64,000 bases of DNA from positions 35,462 through 99,461 of the forward strand of contig HF991816.1 of the NCBI GenBank assembly GCA_000431535.1. Reading direction: 5' to 3'. The position numbers were made by a program, and so were the translations under genes. Positions 31,221 through 39,283 of this stretch are shown here, in pieces; position 1 is the stretch's first letter; each line of letters begins with the position of its first letter. The notes beneath the pieces are model-generated. The model was not told where the DNA came from. It did no database searches and saw nothing but the letters and a program-made list of their open reading frames with translations. The DNA comes from Clostridium sp. CAG:678 (GTDB taxonomy: Bacteria > Bacillota > Clostridia > Oscillospirales > Acutalibacteraceae).

Positions 31221-32105
31221 TTATTTGTTTCTGTTTACAAGATAAAGCGCAAGTGTCTTAAGAAAATCTGTATTTTCAAACGCACTAAGCCTGGAGACCG
31301 CTGCGGAAGTCAGCATCTCCACATCCTTTTGCGCATTTTCCATGCCTCTTACAGTAACGTAGGTTGTTTTGTTGTTCTCCGCATCTGAGCCAACCGGTTT
31401 TCCAAGCGCTTCGGTGCTGCCAACCACATCCAGAATATCATCTTTGATCTGAAACGCCACACCGAGATCATAGGCAAAGGCAGACGCGGCTGCAATCTTT
31501 TCATCATCAGCACCGGCAGCAATGCAGCCAAGCAGGCACGCTGCGGAGATCAGCGCACCGGTCTTGAGCCTGTGAACGGAAAGCAGCTGTTGAAGATCCG
31601 GCTTTTCACTTTCATACTTCAGGTCAATCACCTGGCCGCCCACCATGCCCTGCACGCCGGCATTCTGCGCAAGCAGACCGCAGGCAAGCGCGATCTTCTT
31701 ATCATCAAGTTCTGCGCCGGCAAGGATCTGAAAAGCATGCGTCAGCAATGCATCGCCAGCCAAAAGAGCCGTGGCCTCGCCGAATTCTTTATGACAGCTC
31801 GGCTTTCCTCGGCGCATATCATCATCGTCCATACAGGGAAGATCATCGTGGATCAGGCTGTAAGTATGGATATATTCCACAGCGCAAGCAAAATCAAGCG
31901 CGTCAAATCTGTCTGCGCCGCATGCTCTTGCAAATTCAAGGCACAAAACCGGTCTCAGCCTTTTTCCGCCGTTGGAAAGGCTGTATTTCATTGCCTTAAC
32001 CACTTCATCCTGGCCGTTTGCACATTCAGGAAGCAATTTGATCAAACGGTCTTCCACAATGGATATATCATTATTCAGTATATTTTCAAATTCAAGCTGT
32101 GTCAT
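31221..32105 (-). CDS. ispA: Geranylgeranyl/farnesyl diphosphate synthase family (IspA)
   Basis: Short-chain trans-prenyltransferase, 294 residues, that builds farnesyl or geranylgeranyl diphosphate for undecaprenyl and quinone synthesis. The two aspartate-rich motifs are visible: DDLPCMDDDDMRRGKP near 91 and FQIKDDILDVVG near 225, with GKRLRP near 53. The ATG at 32105 is preferred over a TTG at 32135, although the nearest Shine-Dalgarno (GGAGAAAGG) is rather far upstream. It follows xseB and precedes dxs, the usual Firmicutes order. Confidence 0.94.
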   Translation of the reverse strand: MTQLEFENILNNDISIVEDRLIKLLPECANGQDEVVKAMKYSLSNGGKRLRPVLCLEFARACGADRFDALDFACAVEYIHTYSLIHDDLPCMDDDDMRRGKPSCHKEFGEATALLAGDALLTHAFQILAGAELDDKKIALACGLLAQNAGVQGMVGGQVIDLKYESEKPDLQQLLSVHRLKTGALISAACLLGCIAAGADDEKIAAASAFAYDLGVAFQIKDDILDVVGSTEALGKPVGSDAENNKTTYVTVRGMENAQKDVEMLTSAAVSRLSAFENTDFLKTLALYLVNRNK

Positions 32106-32147
32106 AGTTATAGATTGCCTTTCTCCGCGTAACAAAACAGCGGAATA

Positions 32148-32345
32148 TTATTCGTTTTCTTTGGATAATTCCGTGATCTTCTGCTTTGCTTTTGAAAGTT
32201 TCTCGCTGCAAAACGCAGCCAGTTTTGTTCCCTCCTCAAACAGTTTGATACTGTCCTCAAGAGGAGTATCTTTCTTTTCAAGGCAGTTTACGATCTCTTC
32301 CAGCCGTTTCACCGCCTGCTCATAATTCATTTCTTTCTTGCTCAT
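32148..32345 (-). CDS. xseB: Exodeoxyribonuclease VII small subunit
   Basis: A 65-residue helical subunit that joins XseA to form exonuclease VII. The signature YEQAVKRLEEIVNCLE followed by PLEDSIKLFEEG and AFCSEKLSKAKQKI is complete. The ATG at 32345 has GGAGG eight bases upstream and lies within the end of xseA (26-base overlap), as expected for a coupled subunit pair. Confidence 0.95.
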   Translation of the reverse strand: MSKKEMNYEQAVKRLEEIVNCLEKKDTPLEDSIKLFEEGTKLAAFCSEKLSKAKQKITELSKENE

Positions 32346-33540
32346 GATCCTGCCCTCCGCAAATCTTACAACTCAGTTCACCGTCTGCAAAAGCAACGGT
32401 CAAATATTTATTTCTATCCGCATCGGCAGCGCGTGTAATCACTCTGCCTGCCTGTTTTACGACCGCAAAACCCCTTTGCATAACAGCAAGAGGGCTCAGC
32501 GCGTTCAGCCTGCCAGCCAATGCGGAAAACCTGTGGAATTCGATCTCTGCTCTTTGCTCAAAAGAAGTATCCATTCGGTTTTTGAGGATCGTAAGCCTGT
32601 CCTCAAACGGAAGTAAAAGGGTATCCCCGTCAGCCAAAGCGGAAAAATCAGTAAGTTCGCTTAATTGCTGTGTAAGTTCTTCCACAAAAGCGCTGATATA
32701 AAGTTCTGCAGTATACTGCAGAGAGCGCACATGATTCAAAAGCGCATTCATATCCGGACACACAAGTTCCGCTGCAGCGCTTGGCGTTGGCGCGCGAAGG
32801 TCTGCAACAAAATCGCAAATCGTAAAATCGCTTTCATGGCCGACAGCGGATACCACCGGCGTTTGGCTAGCAATCACCGCGCGTGCAACTTCTTCCGTAT
32901 TAAACGCCCACAGATCTTCTATAGAACCGCCTCCGCGGCCAACGATCATCACATCAATATCGCCGCGGCTGTCCAGCAATTGTATGGAGCGAACAATATC
33001 CGGCGCAGCTTTTTCCCCCTGCACCACCGTTGGCGCAATCACAAGTTCAGCAAGCGGATAGCGGCGAGACGTGATATTCTTGATATCCTGCACCGCCGCG
33101 CCGATTGCGGATGTTACAACGCCAATCTTATTCGGATATTCGGGCAGCGGCTTTTTCCTGTTCGGATCACAAACGCCTTCTTTGAACAGCTTTTCTTTTA
33201 ACTGCTCATAGGCAAGATTGAGCGCGCCCACGCCTACAGGCTGCATATCTTCCGCATAAAGCTGATATTCGCCGCTTTTCTCATAGACGGAAATTCTGCC
33301 GCGGCAGATCACACGCATACCGTTTTCCGGAGTAAAACGAAGTTTATAAGCGCTGGAAGAAAACATAACGGCTTTCAACTGCGCTTTTTCATCTTTCAAG
33401 GTAAAATACATATGCCCGGACGGCTGATAAAGTTTATAATTAGAGATCTCCCCCTCAACGAAAAGATTTCTTAAAGGCTCACTGCCGTCAAGGAGCGCTT
33501 TTATATACGTATTTACCTGGGATACTTTCAAAGTGTTCAT
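32320..33540 (-). CDS. xseA: Exodeoxyribonuclease VII large subunit
   Basis: Single-strand-specific exonuclease subunit of 406 residues. It has an N-terminal OB fold (LFVEGEISNYKLYQPSGHMY) and the catalytic family block with GVVTSAIGAAVQDI near 140, DVMIVGRGGGSIEDLWAFN near 185 and SAVGHESDFTICDFVAD near 225. The C-terminal helical region is a little short. The ATG at 33540 overlaps the upstream TsaD-like stop by 4 bases and has no separate ribosome site, which points to translational coupling. Confidence 0.95.
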   Translation of the reverse strand: MNTLKVSQVNTYIKALLDGSEPLRNLFVEGEISNYKLYQPSGHMYFTLKDEKAQLKAVMFSSSAYKLRFTPENGMRVICRGRISVYEKSGEYQLYAEDMQPVGVGALNLAYEQLKEKLFKEGVCDPNRKKPLPEYPNKIGVVTSAIGAAVQDIKNITSRRYPLAELVIAPTVVQGEKAAPDIVRSIQLLDSRGDIDVMIVGRGGGSIEDLWAFNTEEVARAVIASQTPVVSAVGHESDFTICDFVADLRAPTPSAAAELVCPDMNALLNHVRSLQYTAELYISAFVEELTQQLSELTDFSALADGDTLLLPFEDRLTILKNRMDTSFEQRAEIEFHRFSALAGRLNALSPLAVMQRGFAVVKQAGRVITRAADADRNKYLTVAFADGELSCKICGGQDHEQERNEL

Positions 33541-34460
33541 AATGATTTTAAAGCGGCGAACACCGAAGAGCCGGCAGCGTTATCTGAACTGAAACGCGGC
33601 TCCGCGAAATATGCGCCGTATTTTTCACTTACTGTTTTACGGATTGTTTTATTTGAGGATACGCCGCCGGCGAAAACAACGGGCAGACTGCCGTATTCCT
33701 GAAGCACTGCCGAAAGCATGGAATCCAAGGACACTCGCACGCTTTCCAGTGCAAATTTTGCGATATCGCATTTGCTTTCCCCGTTTGCTATCATGGTTTT
33801 CACTTTATTTTCAATTCCGGAAAAAGAGCAGTTGCAGCCTTGCATGGAGGCACGGATTTTAAAATCCCTGTTGCTTTTTTCAGCTTCTTTTTCCAGTTCT
33901 GCCCCGCACGGAAAACGCATGCCGAGCAAAACGCCGGTTCGGTCAATAGCCTGTCCGGCTTTCAGATCAATGCTTGCCGCAACAATATCCGCTTTAAGGA
34001 TCTGTTCCCGATCAGGCGTTACCAAAACAGCCTCAGTCGTTCCGCCGGAAACATGAAATGCAAGAAACCGGTCTTTGATCAGATCCAGCTTCTCCGCAGA
34101 ATAGAGAGCGGCAAGAATATGGCCTACCTGATGGGATGTCTCGTAACATTTACACCCGCAGAATGCCGCCGCTGCCTTTGCCGTGTTCAGCCCAACCAGA
34201 AAGCAGGGCATATAACTGCCGGCAGCATTGCGTGGCCTTGCGCTGACACCAACTGCCTTAACGTCTCTTAAATCAAAATCTTCAGCCATATCGGAAAGCA
34301 GATCCGGCATATTGACGGTATGCTGAAAAACGGCGTCGCTCTGCCGCAGTCCGCGCGCGTTTTCCGCAACAGACAGCATTTTTTTGTAATTTTTTATCGT
34401 GCTGTCACACATAACGGCGGCAGAAGTGGTGTAATTACTTGTATCGAAACCGGCAAACAT
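33537..34460 (-). CDS. TsaD/Kae1-like protein (O-sialoglycoprotein endopeptidase paralogue)
   Basis: A 307-residue ASKHA-fold protein related to TsaD, the enzyme of tRNA t6A synthesis, but divergent. Metal ligands are kept: HQVGH near 108-112 and SSDNAA near the end. Other matches are VSGGTTEAVLV, LLGMRFPCGAELE, CSFSGIENK and AGGVSSNKTIR. The N-terminal motif, usually an SCDDT-like run, reads FDTSNYTTS. Canonical TsaD is normally about 335-345 residues, so this is shorter. I read it as a paralogue found between nusB and xseA in some Clostridia, not the essential TsaD itself. Role unknown. It overlaps nusB by one base. Confidence 0.8.
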   Translation of the reverse strand: MFAGFDTSNYTTSAAVMCDSTIKNYKKMLSVAENARGLRQSDAVFQHTVNMPDLLSDMAEDFDLRDVKAVGVSARPRNAAGSYMPCFLVGLNTAKAAAAFCGCKCYETSHQVGHILAALYSAEKLDLIKDRFLAFHVSGGTTEAVLVTPDREQILKADIVAASIDLKAGQAIDRTGVLLGMRFPCGAELEKEAEKSNRDFKIRASMQGCNCSFSGIENKVKTMIANGESKCDIAKFALESVRVSLDSMLSAVLQEYGSLPVVFAGGVSSNKTIRKTVSEKYGAYFAEPRFSSDNAAGSSVFAALKSL

Positions 34461-34858
34461 TATTCTTTATCCCTCAGATAACTGCGAAGAACACCGTTTA
34501 TAAAGGCGGGATCCTCACTGCCGGCATACTTTTTTGCAAGTTCAACAGCTTCGTTTACCGCAACGCCGGAAGGAACGGTATCCTCAAAAAGGATCTCATA
34601 AAAAGCAAGTCTTAATACGGCAAGATTCACTTTTGCGAGTCTGGCTATTTTCCAGCCTTTCAGGTATTTTTCAATATTGCCGTCTATCTCCTCCGTATGT
34701 AAAACGGTGTTTTCAAAAGCAGTTTTTGCGTACTCGCTCAGCGGCTGAACATTTTCATCAAAAATTTCTTCCACATCCGAACACGGCAGTTCTTTAAAAA
34801 ATTCTTTTTCAAAGAGCAGTAGAAAAGCCTGCTCCCTCATTTGACTTCTGTTCATCAT
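34460..34858 (-). CDS. nusB: Transcription antitermination protein NusB
   Basis: All-helical RNA-binding protein of 132 residues that acts with NusE/S10 in rRNA antitermination. Family features: SQMREQAFLLLFEKEF at the N terminus, GWKIARLAKVNLAVLRLAFYEIL in the middle, and VAVNEAVELAKKY...FINGVL near the end. The frame begins with two consecutive ATG codons; AAAGG lies nine bases upstream. It follows the asp23 terminator, so it probably has its own promoter, but I could not find a convincing one in the gap 34859-34914. Confidence 0.95.
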   Translation of the reverse strand: MMNRSQMREQAFLLLFEKEFFKELPCSDVEEIFDENVQPLSEYAKTAFENTVLHTEEIDGNIEKYLKGWKIARLAKVNLAVLRLAFYEILFEDTVPSGVAVNEAVELAKKYAGSEDPAFINGVLRSYLRDKE

Positions 34859-34914
34859 TTTATAATGCCTTTCCGATCAGGATATTCAAAATTGATATTG
34901 CAACGATTCGTTTA

Positions 34915-34949
34915 TAAAAAAACGGCTGAAAAGTTTTCATTTTCAGCCG
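34915..34949 (-). terminator. Rho-independent terminator of asp23
   Basis: On the minus strand a perfect ten-pair stem (CGGCTGAAAA with TTTTCAGCCG) around a seven-base loop, followed by seven T. It lies ten bases after the asp23 stop. Confidence 0.93.
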
Positions 34950-34957
34950 GATTTGAA

Positions 34958-35350
34958 TTACTCTTCAGTTTCACAAGGTTCACTGTTTGTTTCAGGCTGC
35001 TGCAATTCAACGGAAGCAATAATAACATTAACTTTGGAAACAAGTTTTCCGGTCATGTTCTGAACGGCTTCCTTTACAACTTTCTGAACTTCCTCAGCAA
35101 CCGGCTGAATTTTTTTACCGCTTGCTATATTGATATATATGCTGATATCAAGATCATCCCCGTCCTGAAAGACTCTGACCGGGCTCATGACCTTAAGGCT
35201 GCCTTTTTTTATAGTGGAAACAACATCATCCGGTTTATTGGAAAACCCGACAACACCGTTCACATCTTTTGCCGCATTGGTTGCTATAGAAGAAATAGCC
35301 TCCTCGGATATAACAACACTGCCGCCAGGCGAGTAATTTGATATTTCCAT
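34958..35350 (-). CDS. Asp23/Gls24 family envelope stress protein
   Basis: A 130-residue protein of the Asp23 family (alkaline shock protein 23, Gls24, YqhY). The match covers VVISEEAISSIATNAAKDVNGVVGF and DLDISIYINIASGKKI with VQKVVKEAVQNMTG. Relatives near accB/nusB in Firmicutes (YqhY) are linked to fatty acid and envelope homeostasis. The ATG at 35350 has GGAGG nine bases upstream; the longer frame to 35404 has no site. It has its own promoter and terminator. No accB or accC lies between it and spoIIIAH, unlike B. subtilis. Confidence 0.93.
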   Translation of the reverse strand: MEISNYSPGGSVVISEEAISSIATNAAKDVNGVVGFSNKPDDVVSTIKKGSLKVMSPVRVFQDGDDLDISIYINIASGKKIQPVAEEVQKVVKEAVQNMTGKLVSKVNVIIASVELQQPETNSEPCETEE

Positions 35351-35375
35351 AATTTGACGCCTCCTTGCTTTTAGT

Positions 35376-35404
35376 ATTTTAACACAACTTGCCGATTTAT
35401 ACAA
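35376..35404 (-). promoter_or_regulatory. Promoter of asp23
   Basis: On the minus strand TTGTAT (35399-35404), a 17-base spacer, and TAAAAT (35376-35381), 26 bases before the chosen start. With the terminator it makes asp23 a single-gene unit. Confidence 0.75.
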
Positions 35405-35435
35405 GCATGAATTAAAATAATAAATTATGAACGAT

Positions 35436-36053
35436 TCAGGAGGCGGATTGGATGATGGTTACATTTTCAAAGCCGCATTTCAATTGGGTTGTTGCAATTT
35501 CTTTTATCTGCAGTGCAAGATCATCGGAAAGCTCCTCACTGTCTATGATCACATCCACCCTTGTGCCGTCCTCGCTGATAACGGCAAGGCAGTTCTGCAC
35601 ACCCTTTGCCTCTACCAGTGTTTCAATCTTATTTTCAATCTCTATGTAAGAAGAGATCGCCGCGATCTGCTCCGCTGCAAGTTTATGCGCGTCCTCGCTT
35701 TCCTCAGGAGCGTCAATAACGGCCTGCAATTTTTCCAAAGCGGCATCCCTTGCCGTCTGCCTTTCTACTCTGGCGGACGAAAAATATTCGCTTTCGGCAG
35801 TTGTTGTAACCTCCGTAGTTGCGTCCACAAATGTTGCCTCGCCTAAGGTTTTGGCAGAAGAAGCAATCGAACTGATCTTAGCGGAGATATCACTGTTTTC
35901 CCAGTACCAGTTTCCGCCGATTCCGAGCGCAAGCAAGAGTACAAATACGGAAACCAGGATTTTTCTTTTTCTTGATTTGCGCTTTTTGACCTGCTCATCA
36001 CTTGTTAAACCTTTTATCTCTATACCATTGTTTTTTTCATGAAGTTCTTCCAT
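35436..36053 (-). CDS. spoIIIAH: Stage III sporulation protein AH
   Basis: Mother-cell protein of 205 residues that pairs with SpoIIQ across the engulfment membranes and forms part of the feeding-tube ring. It has one membrane span (about 32-50, after a basic KKRKSRKRK) and a C-terminal ring-building domain with YFSSARVERQTARDAALEKL near 90 and NCLAVISEDGTRVDVII near 155, ending in the typical ATTQLKCGFENVTII. The ATG shares one base with the spoIIIAG stop (TGATG). It is the last gene of the operon. Confidence 0.94.
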   Translation of the reverse strand: MEELHEKNNGIEIKGLTSDEQVKKRKSRKRKILVSVFVLLLALGIGGNWYWENSDISAKISSIASSAKTLGEATFVDATTEVTTTAESEYFSSARVERQTARDAALEKLQAVIDAPEESEDAHKLAAEQIAAISSYIEIENKIETLVEAKGVQNCLAVISEDGTRVDVIIDSEELSDDLALQIKEIATTQLKCGFENVTIIQSAS

Positions 36054-36589
36054 CAGTTACCACCCTTTGTATTTAATTTTGCAACAGAGACCCGGCTGGA
36101 AGAAATATTAAACAGCGCGCAAACGCAATCTATGATCTTTTCACGCACCGCTTCGCTGTCCCCGCCGGAACAAACAACTGCAACACCTGCTACCTGCGGC
36201 ATCTCCTCTTTAAGCAAAAGAGGAGAATCTCCGTTTTCACTGTTATAAATAACATATTCATTATTTTGAGAATTAGAACTATCGGAGTTTGATGTTTCAT
36301 TATTTTCAGCGTAAACGCTTTCCTTTGTATTTTTCAACGTAATCATGACCTTGCACGTGCCAACCCCGTCTATGCTGGAAATCACATTTGTCAGTTCATC
36401 ATTGAGCGTGCTTACGTATTCGGCATAATCCCCGGTTTGCACGCTTTCCTCCGCTTGCGGGGATGAAAAATTCAGTTCTGAAAGCAGGATCAGGATCACA
36501 CCGAGCGCTGCAGCGGCAATCAGCAGTTTGTTTCTTGCGTCTTTTGTTCTCATCAGATCCGAAAATTTTTCTTTTAATTTAAATTTCAT
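36053..36589 (-). CDS. spoIIIAG: Stage III sporulation protein AG
   Basis: A 178-residue ring-forming component of the sporulation channel. A single span (about 22-40) is followed by a periplasmic-side domain; conserved parts include LTNVISSIDGVGTCKVMITL near 90 and VAGVAVVCSGGDSEAVREKI near 130. A low-complexity insert rich in Asn and Ser (about 120) is the loop seen in this family. AAGG lies ten bases before the ATG. It is 53 bases after spoIIIAF. Confidence 0.94.
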   Translation of the reverse strand: MKFKLKEKFSDLMRTKDARNKLLIAAAALGVILILLSELNFSSPQAEESVQTGDYAEYVSTLNDELTNVISSIDGVGTCKVMITLKNTKESVYAENNETSNSDSSNSQNNEYVIYNSENGDSPLLLKEEMPQVAGVAVVCSGGDSEAVREKIIDCVCALFNISSSRVSVAKLNTKGGN

Positions 36590-36642
36590 ACGCTTTCTGC
36601 CTTCCGGTGATAGGAAATAATTTATTTTAAAAAGGTTGTTTT

Positions 36643-37077
36643 TTATTGCCGACTTATATTTGCCGCAACTCCCGTTTCCTCCATAATGATCTGCTTCACC
36701 CGCTCTGGTTCATATTCATCAGGCAGAATGATCGTAACGTTTTCCACGCGGATCTCATCCGATTCCTGAAACACGGTGCATTCCACGCCGGCATTTTCTA
36801 TCTGATTTTCAGTCAGCACGCTTTTTATAATGTTTTCCACCTGCATTTGAGCCAAATTCTCTTCAGTTGATTCAAATTCGCTCTCTATATCAAAATCTGA
36901 GTTAAACTCTTCAAAATCAAAATCCGAAAACGGATAAAGCAAAGAAACAAAGATAAAGACGGAAATAATGACTTTATAAAATCTGCCCATTGTGCCTTTT
37001 GGAGAAATCAGTGAAAAAACTGCGGAAAGAATGAGCGTAAGGCAAACGCTGATCGTCCAGCTTTTAATAAAATCCAT
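36643..37077 (-). CDS. spoIIIAF: Stage III sporulation protein AF
   Basis: A 144-residue membrane protein with two spans (about 6-24 and 33-51) and a C-terminal ferredoxin-like domain (VENVTIILPDEYEPERVKQI) that probably oligomerises. The open frame runs much further upstream, but the start must be one of the two ATGs at 37080 and 37077, which overlap the spoIIIAE stop (ATGATGG). I chose the second because AAGGAAG is better spaced from it. Confidence 0.9.
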   Translation of the reverse strand: MDFIKSWTISVCLTLILSAVFSLISPKGTMGRFYKVIISVFIFVSLLYPFSDFDFEEFNSDFDIESEFESTEENLAQMQVENIIKSVLTENQIENAGVECTVFQESDEIRVENVTIILPDEYEPERVKQIIMEETGVAANISRQ

Positions 37078-38234
37078 CATGCACTTCCTTTTGCAGCAAT
37101 TAAAATTCCTATGGAAATGATCGTGGTTACCATGGACAGGATCAAAATCACATTCATGATCAACAGCGCGTCCGTAAATGCTTTTAAAACGTTCGATACA
37201 GACGAATCCGAGAACATCTGCGACACCGTTGCGCAAAGACTGAGAAAAAGCCTCCAAAATGTGACTTCCAGGATGGACGGCAAAAACACCAAAGCAACGG
37301 CAATAATGCCCACCACGCCAACGCTGCTGCGTATCAGCGAGGAATATGCCTGAATAGACAAAAGCCCTTCACTGATCGCTCCCCCGATCACGGGAACAAC
37401 AGAATTGATTGCAAACCTGACTGACCGAAGCCCGATGGCGTCCGCTCTTGCCGCCACCGCTGTTTTAAGGGAAAGTACGGAAACAAACGCCGTTGCACAA
37501 ACAGAAATAGCGGTTATCAGATACTTTTTGCAGTTATTGATAAAAGCGCCGAGATTCAGTTCATTTCGGATTCCGGAGCAGATTCCGAGCGCAAGAAAGC
37601 AGTTGGAAAGCGGAATAAAAATGTTTTTTGATATAAAATTCAGAATTTGTGCCAAAGATAACAAAAGCGTATTTGTTGAAAATGCCGCAACCGTATTGCC
37701 GGATGCCGCAACAATGATGCAGAATGTAGGTATAAAAGCGTATACGAAATCCGCCGATACCGATATTGCCGCGCAAGCGGAAGACAGAGTGAGCCTGATC
37801 TTTGCAATCAAAATCAGAGCGACGGTTATGGCGCTGACTGTGGAAAGCGCTGATGCCATTCCGGAATTGCCGATCGTTTCCTTAAAACTCTGAAACAAAG
37901 CGGAAAGAAGGATAATTACCAATATGAGTGCTGTGGCTTCAAGCGGCGTCTGCGCGCTGCCTAAAACCGTATCCTTTACGGCATTCAAAAAATCCGTTAC
38001 CGAAAAATCAACGATTTTGCTGTAATCGAAATCAGTCAGTCCCAGTTCATCAAGCAGATCCTTACTGGTGTTATCCAGTTCATCAAACGCCGAAAGATCA
38101 TACTGTTCAAGAACTTTAGAATATTCCTCCTGATTCAGCTCGTCCTGCCCAAACGCGTAAACGGGAAACGCCAAACCGAAAATCAGCAGAAATAGTATAA
38201 ACAGAATAACATATAATTTTAAATTTCTTTTCAT
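37077..38234 (-). CDS. spoIIIAE: Stage III sporulation protein AE
   Basis: Polytopic membrane protein of 385 residues, with a signal peptide (about 1-27, ending near VYAFG), an extracytoplasmic N-terminal part (DLLDELGLTDFDYSKI) and about seven or eight membrane spans after residue 95. It is a core channel component of the SpoIIIA-SpoIIQ complex needed for sigma-G activity in the forespore. The real start is the ATG at 38234, which overlaps the spoIIIAD stop (ATGA); the frame extends beyond it by chance. Confidence 0.94.
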   Translation of the reverse strand: MKRNLKLYVILFILFLLIFGLAFPVYAFGQDELNQEEYSKVLEQYDLSAFDELDNTSKDLLDELGLTDFDYSKIVDFSVTDFLNAVKDTVLGSAQTPLEATALILVIILLSALFQSFKETIGNSGMASALSTVSAITVALILIAKIRLTLSSACAAISVSADFVYAFIPTFCIIVAASGNTVAAFSTNTLLLSLAQILNFISKNIFIPLSNCFLALGICSGIRNELNLGAFINNCKKYLITAISVCATAFVSVLSLKTAVAARADAIGLRSVRFAINSVVPVIGGAISEGLLSIQAYSSLIRSSVGVVGIIAVALVFLPSILEVTFWRLFLSLCATVSQMFSDSSVSNVLKAFTDALLIMNVILILSMVTTIISIGILIAAKGSA

Positions 38235-38611
38235 GATGCAAGTCCCGTAATTACTTGAATAACAGCCTGTAACAGCGGCAGTATCAGGGATACAATAATG
38301 ATTTTTGCCGCTACTTCCGTTTGCCCGGCAAGCGCGCTTTCGCCGCAGTCTCTGCACAGATCGGAGATGATCTGTGTGATCAGCGCAATTCCGAGCACCT
38401 TAAACATAATCTTGAGATATGCAGAAGTTTCTCCCATTCCGCTCGCCATATCCTTTAACGCGTCCATGATCTCATTAAGAGAAGATACACATTCAAAGAA
38501 TACGGCAATACAGGCAAAAATAATGAGGATTAGAGAGACGGTTTTGTTGTGCTGGCGAAGAAAAAGCCCGAAAATAAGAGCAACTACTGAAATCCCGATA
38601 ATCTGTATCAT
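38231..38611 (-). CDS. spoIIIAD: Stage III sporulation protein AD
   Basis: Small membrane protein of 126 residues with about four spans, starting MIQIIGISVVALIFG. The conserved central run YLKIMFKVLGIALITQIISD and CGESALAGQTEVAAKI identify it. Together with SpoIIIAC it forms the membrane part of the sporulation secretion-like complex. Both ends overlap the neighbouring genes by 4 bases. Confidence 0.94.
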   Translation of the reverse strand: MIQIIGISVVALIFGLFLRQHNKTVSLILIIFACIAVFFECVSSLNEIMDALKDMASGMGETSAYLKIMFKVLGIALITQIISDLCRDCGESALAGQTEVAAKIIIVSLILPLLQAVIQVITGLAS

Positions 38612-38802
38612 AGATCAAATAAAGTTCTTACTGTGGAAAACAGTTCGCTGATCTGCGGAATCAGCATCATCAGCACCACTACGATGCCGGCGAGCGTGGT
38701 AAGCATCGCCTGATCTTCCCTGCCGCTTCTTACAAGAACGGTATTCAGCACGGAAATAATGATTCCGATCGCCGCAATTTTAAAAATAAAATTAACATCC
38801 AT
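38608..38802 (-). CDS. spoIIIAC: Stage III sporulation protein AC
   Basis: A 64-residue protein with two membrane spans, starting MDVNFIFKIAAIGII, of the usual family length. The block LVRSGREDQAMLTTLAGIVV is highly conserved. The ATG at 38802 has AGGAGC six bases upstream; the longer open frame to 38865 runs back into spoIIIAB. It overlaps spoIIIAD by 4 bases. Confidence 0.94.
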   Translation of the reverse strand: MDVNFIFKIAAIGIIISVLNTVLVRSGREDQAMLTTLAGIVVVLMMLIPQISELFSTVRTLFDL

Positions 38803-38812
38803 TGAAAAGCTC

Positions 38813-39283
38813 CTATATAAGCACGATGGAAACGGCAAGGCCGCCGAGTATACCAAACGCCACAAAAAGCCTGCTGTGGCTCCTGCTGTATTCCGTATAA
38901 CCTTTCAGGCTTGCCGAAATGCTTTCTTTAAACGAATTTATAATTTTCAACATGGATGAAACATCCGTGCTGCCAAGATTTCTGAAAAGCATGTTTACTT
39001 TTTCATCATCGGCCGGGTCAAGACCGGTTTTGATATCGATATTTTCAAGATCTATATCATTCAGAAATCCCAGTTTTGTAAGCGATTTTTCCTTTCTGAG
39101 CCGATTGATGATCTTTCTGGAATTATCTGCCGAAAAAGACAATTCAACAGACATCATATCCGCCATTTGAATCAGTTGCCGCGCCGTTTCACAGCGATCT
39201 TTTGTTTTCAGGGCGTAATATGCGCCCGTTGCGGCGCAGACCAGATTGATCAGTAAGATTCCTAAAATTTTCAAAACATTCAA
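38813..39283 (-). CDS. spoIIIAB: Stage III sporulation protein AB
   Basis: A 156-residue protein with a span at each end (about 4-24 and 138-155) and a helical soluble domain that resembles the type II secretion GspF fold. Conserved parts are LKTKDRCETARQLIQMADMM and SRSHSRLFVAFGILGGLAVSIVLI. The start is a TTG at 39283 that overlaps the spoIIIAA stop (TTGA), with GGAAG four bases upstream. It is expected to connect the ATPase SpoIIIAA to the membrane complex. Confidence 0.93.
   Translation of the reverse strand: MNVLKILGILLINLVCAATGAYYALKTKDRCETARQLIQMADMMSVELSFSADNSRKIINRLRKEKSLTKLGFLNDIDLENIDIKTGLDPADDEKVNMLFRNLGSTDVSSMLKIINSFKESISASLKGYTEYSRSHSRLFVAFGILGGLAVSIVLI

Noticed and set aside
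34859..34914. Promoter for nusB (TTGCAA around 34900 on the minus strand)
   Set aside because: No acceptable -10 at a 16-18 base distance, so I did not call it although the preceding terminator implies that a promoter should exist.
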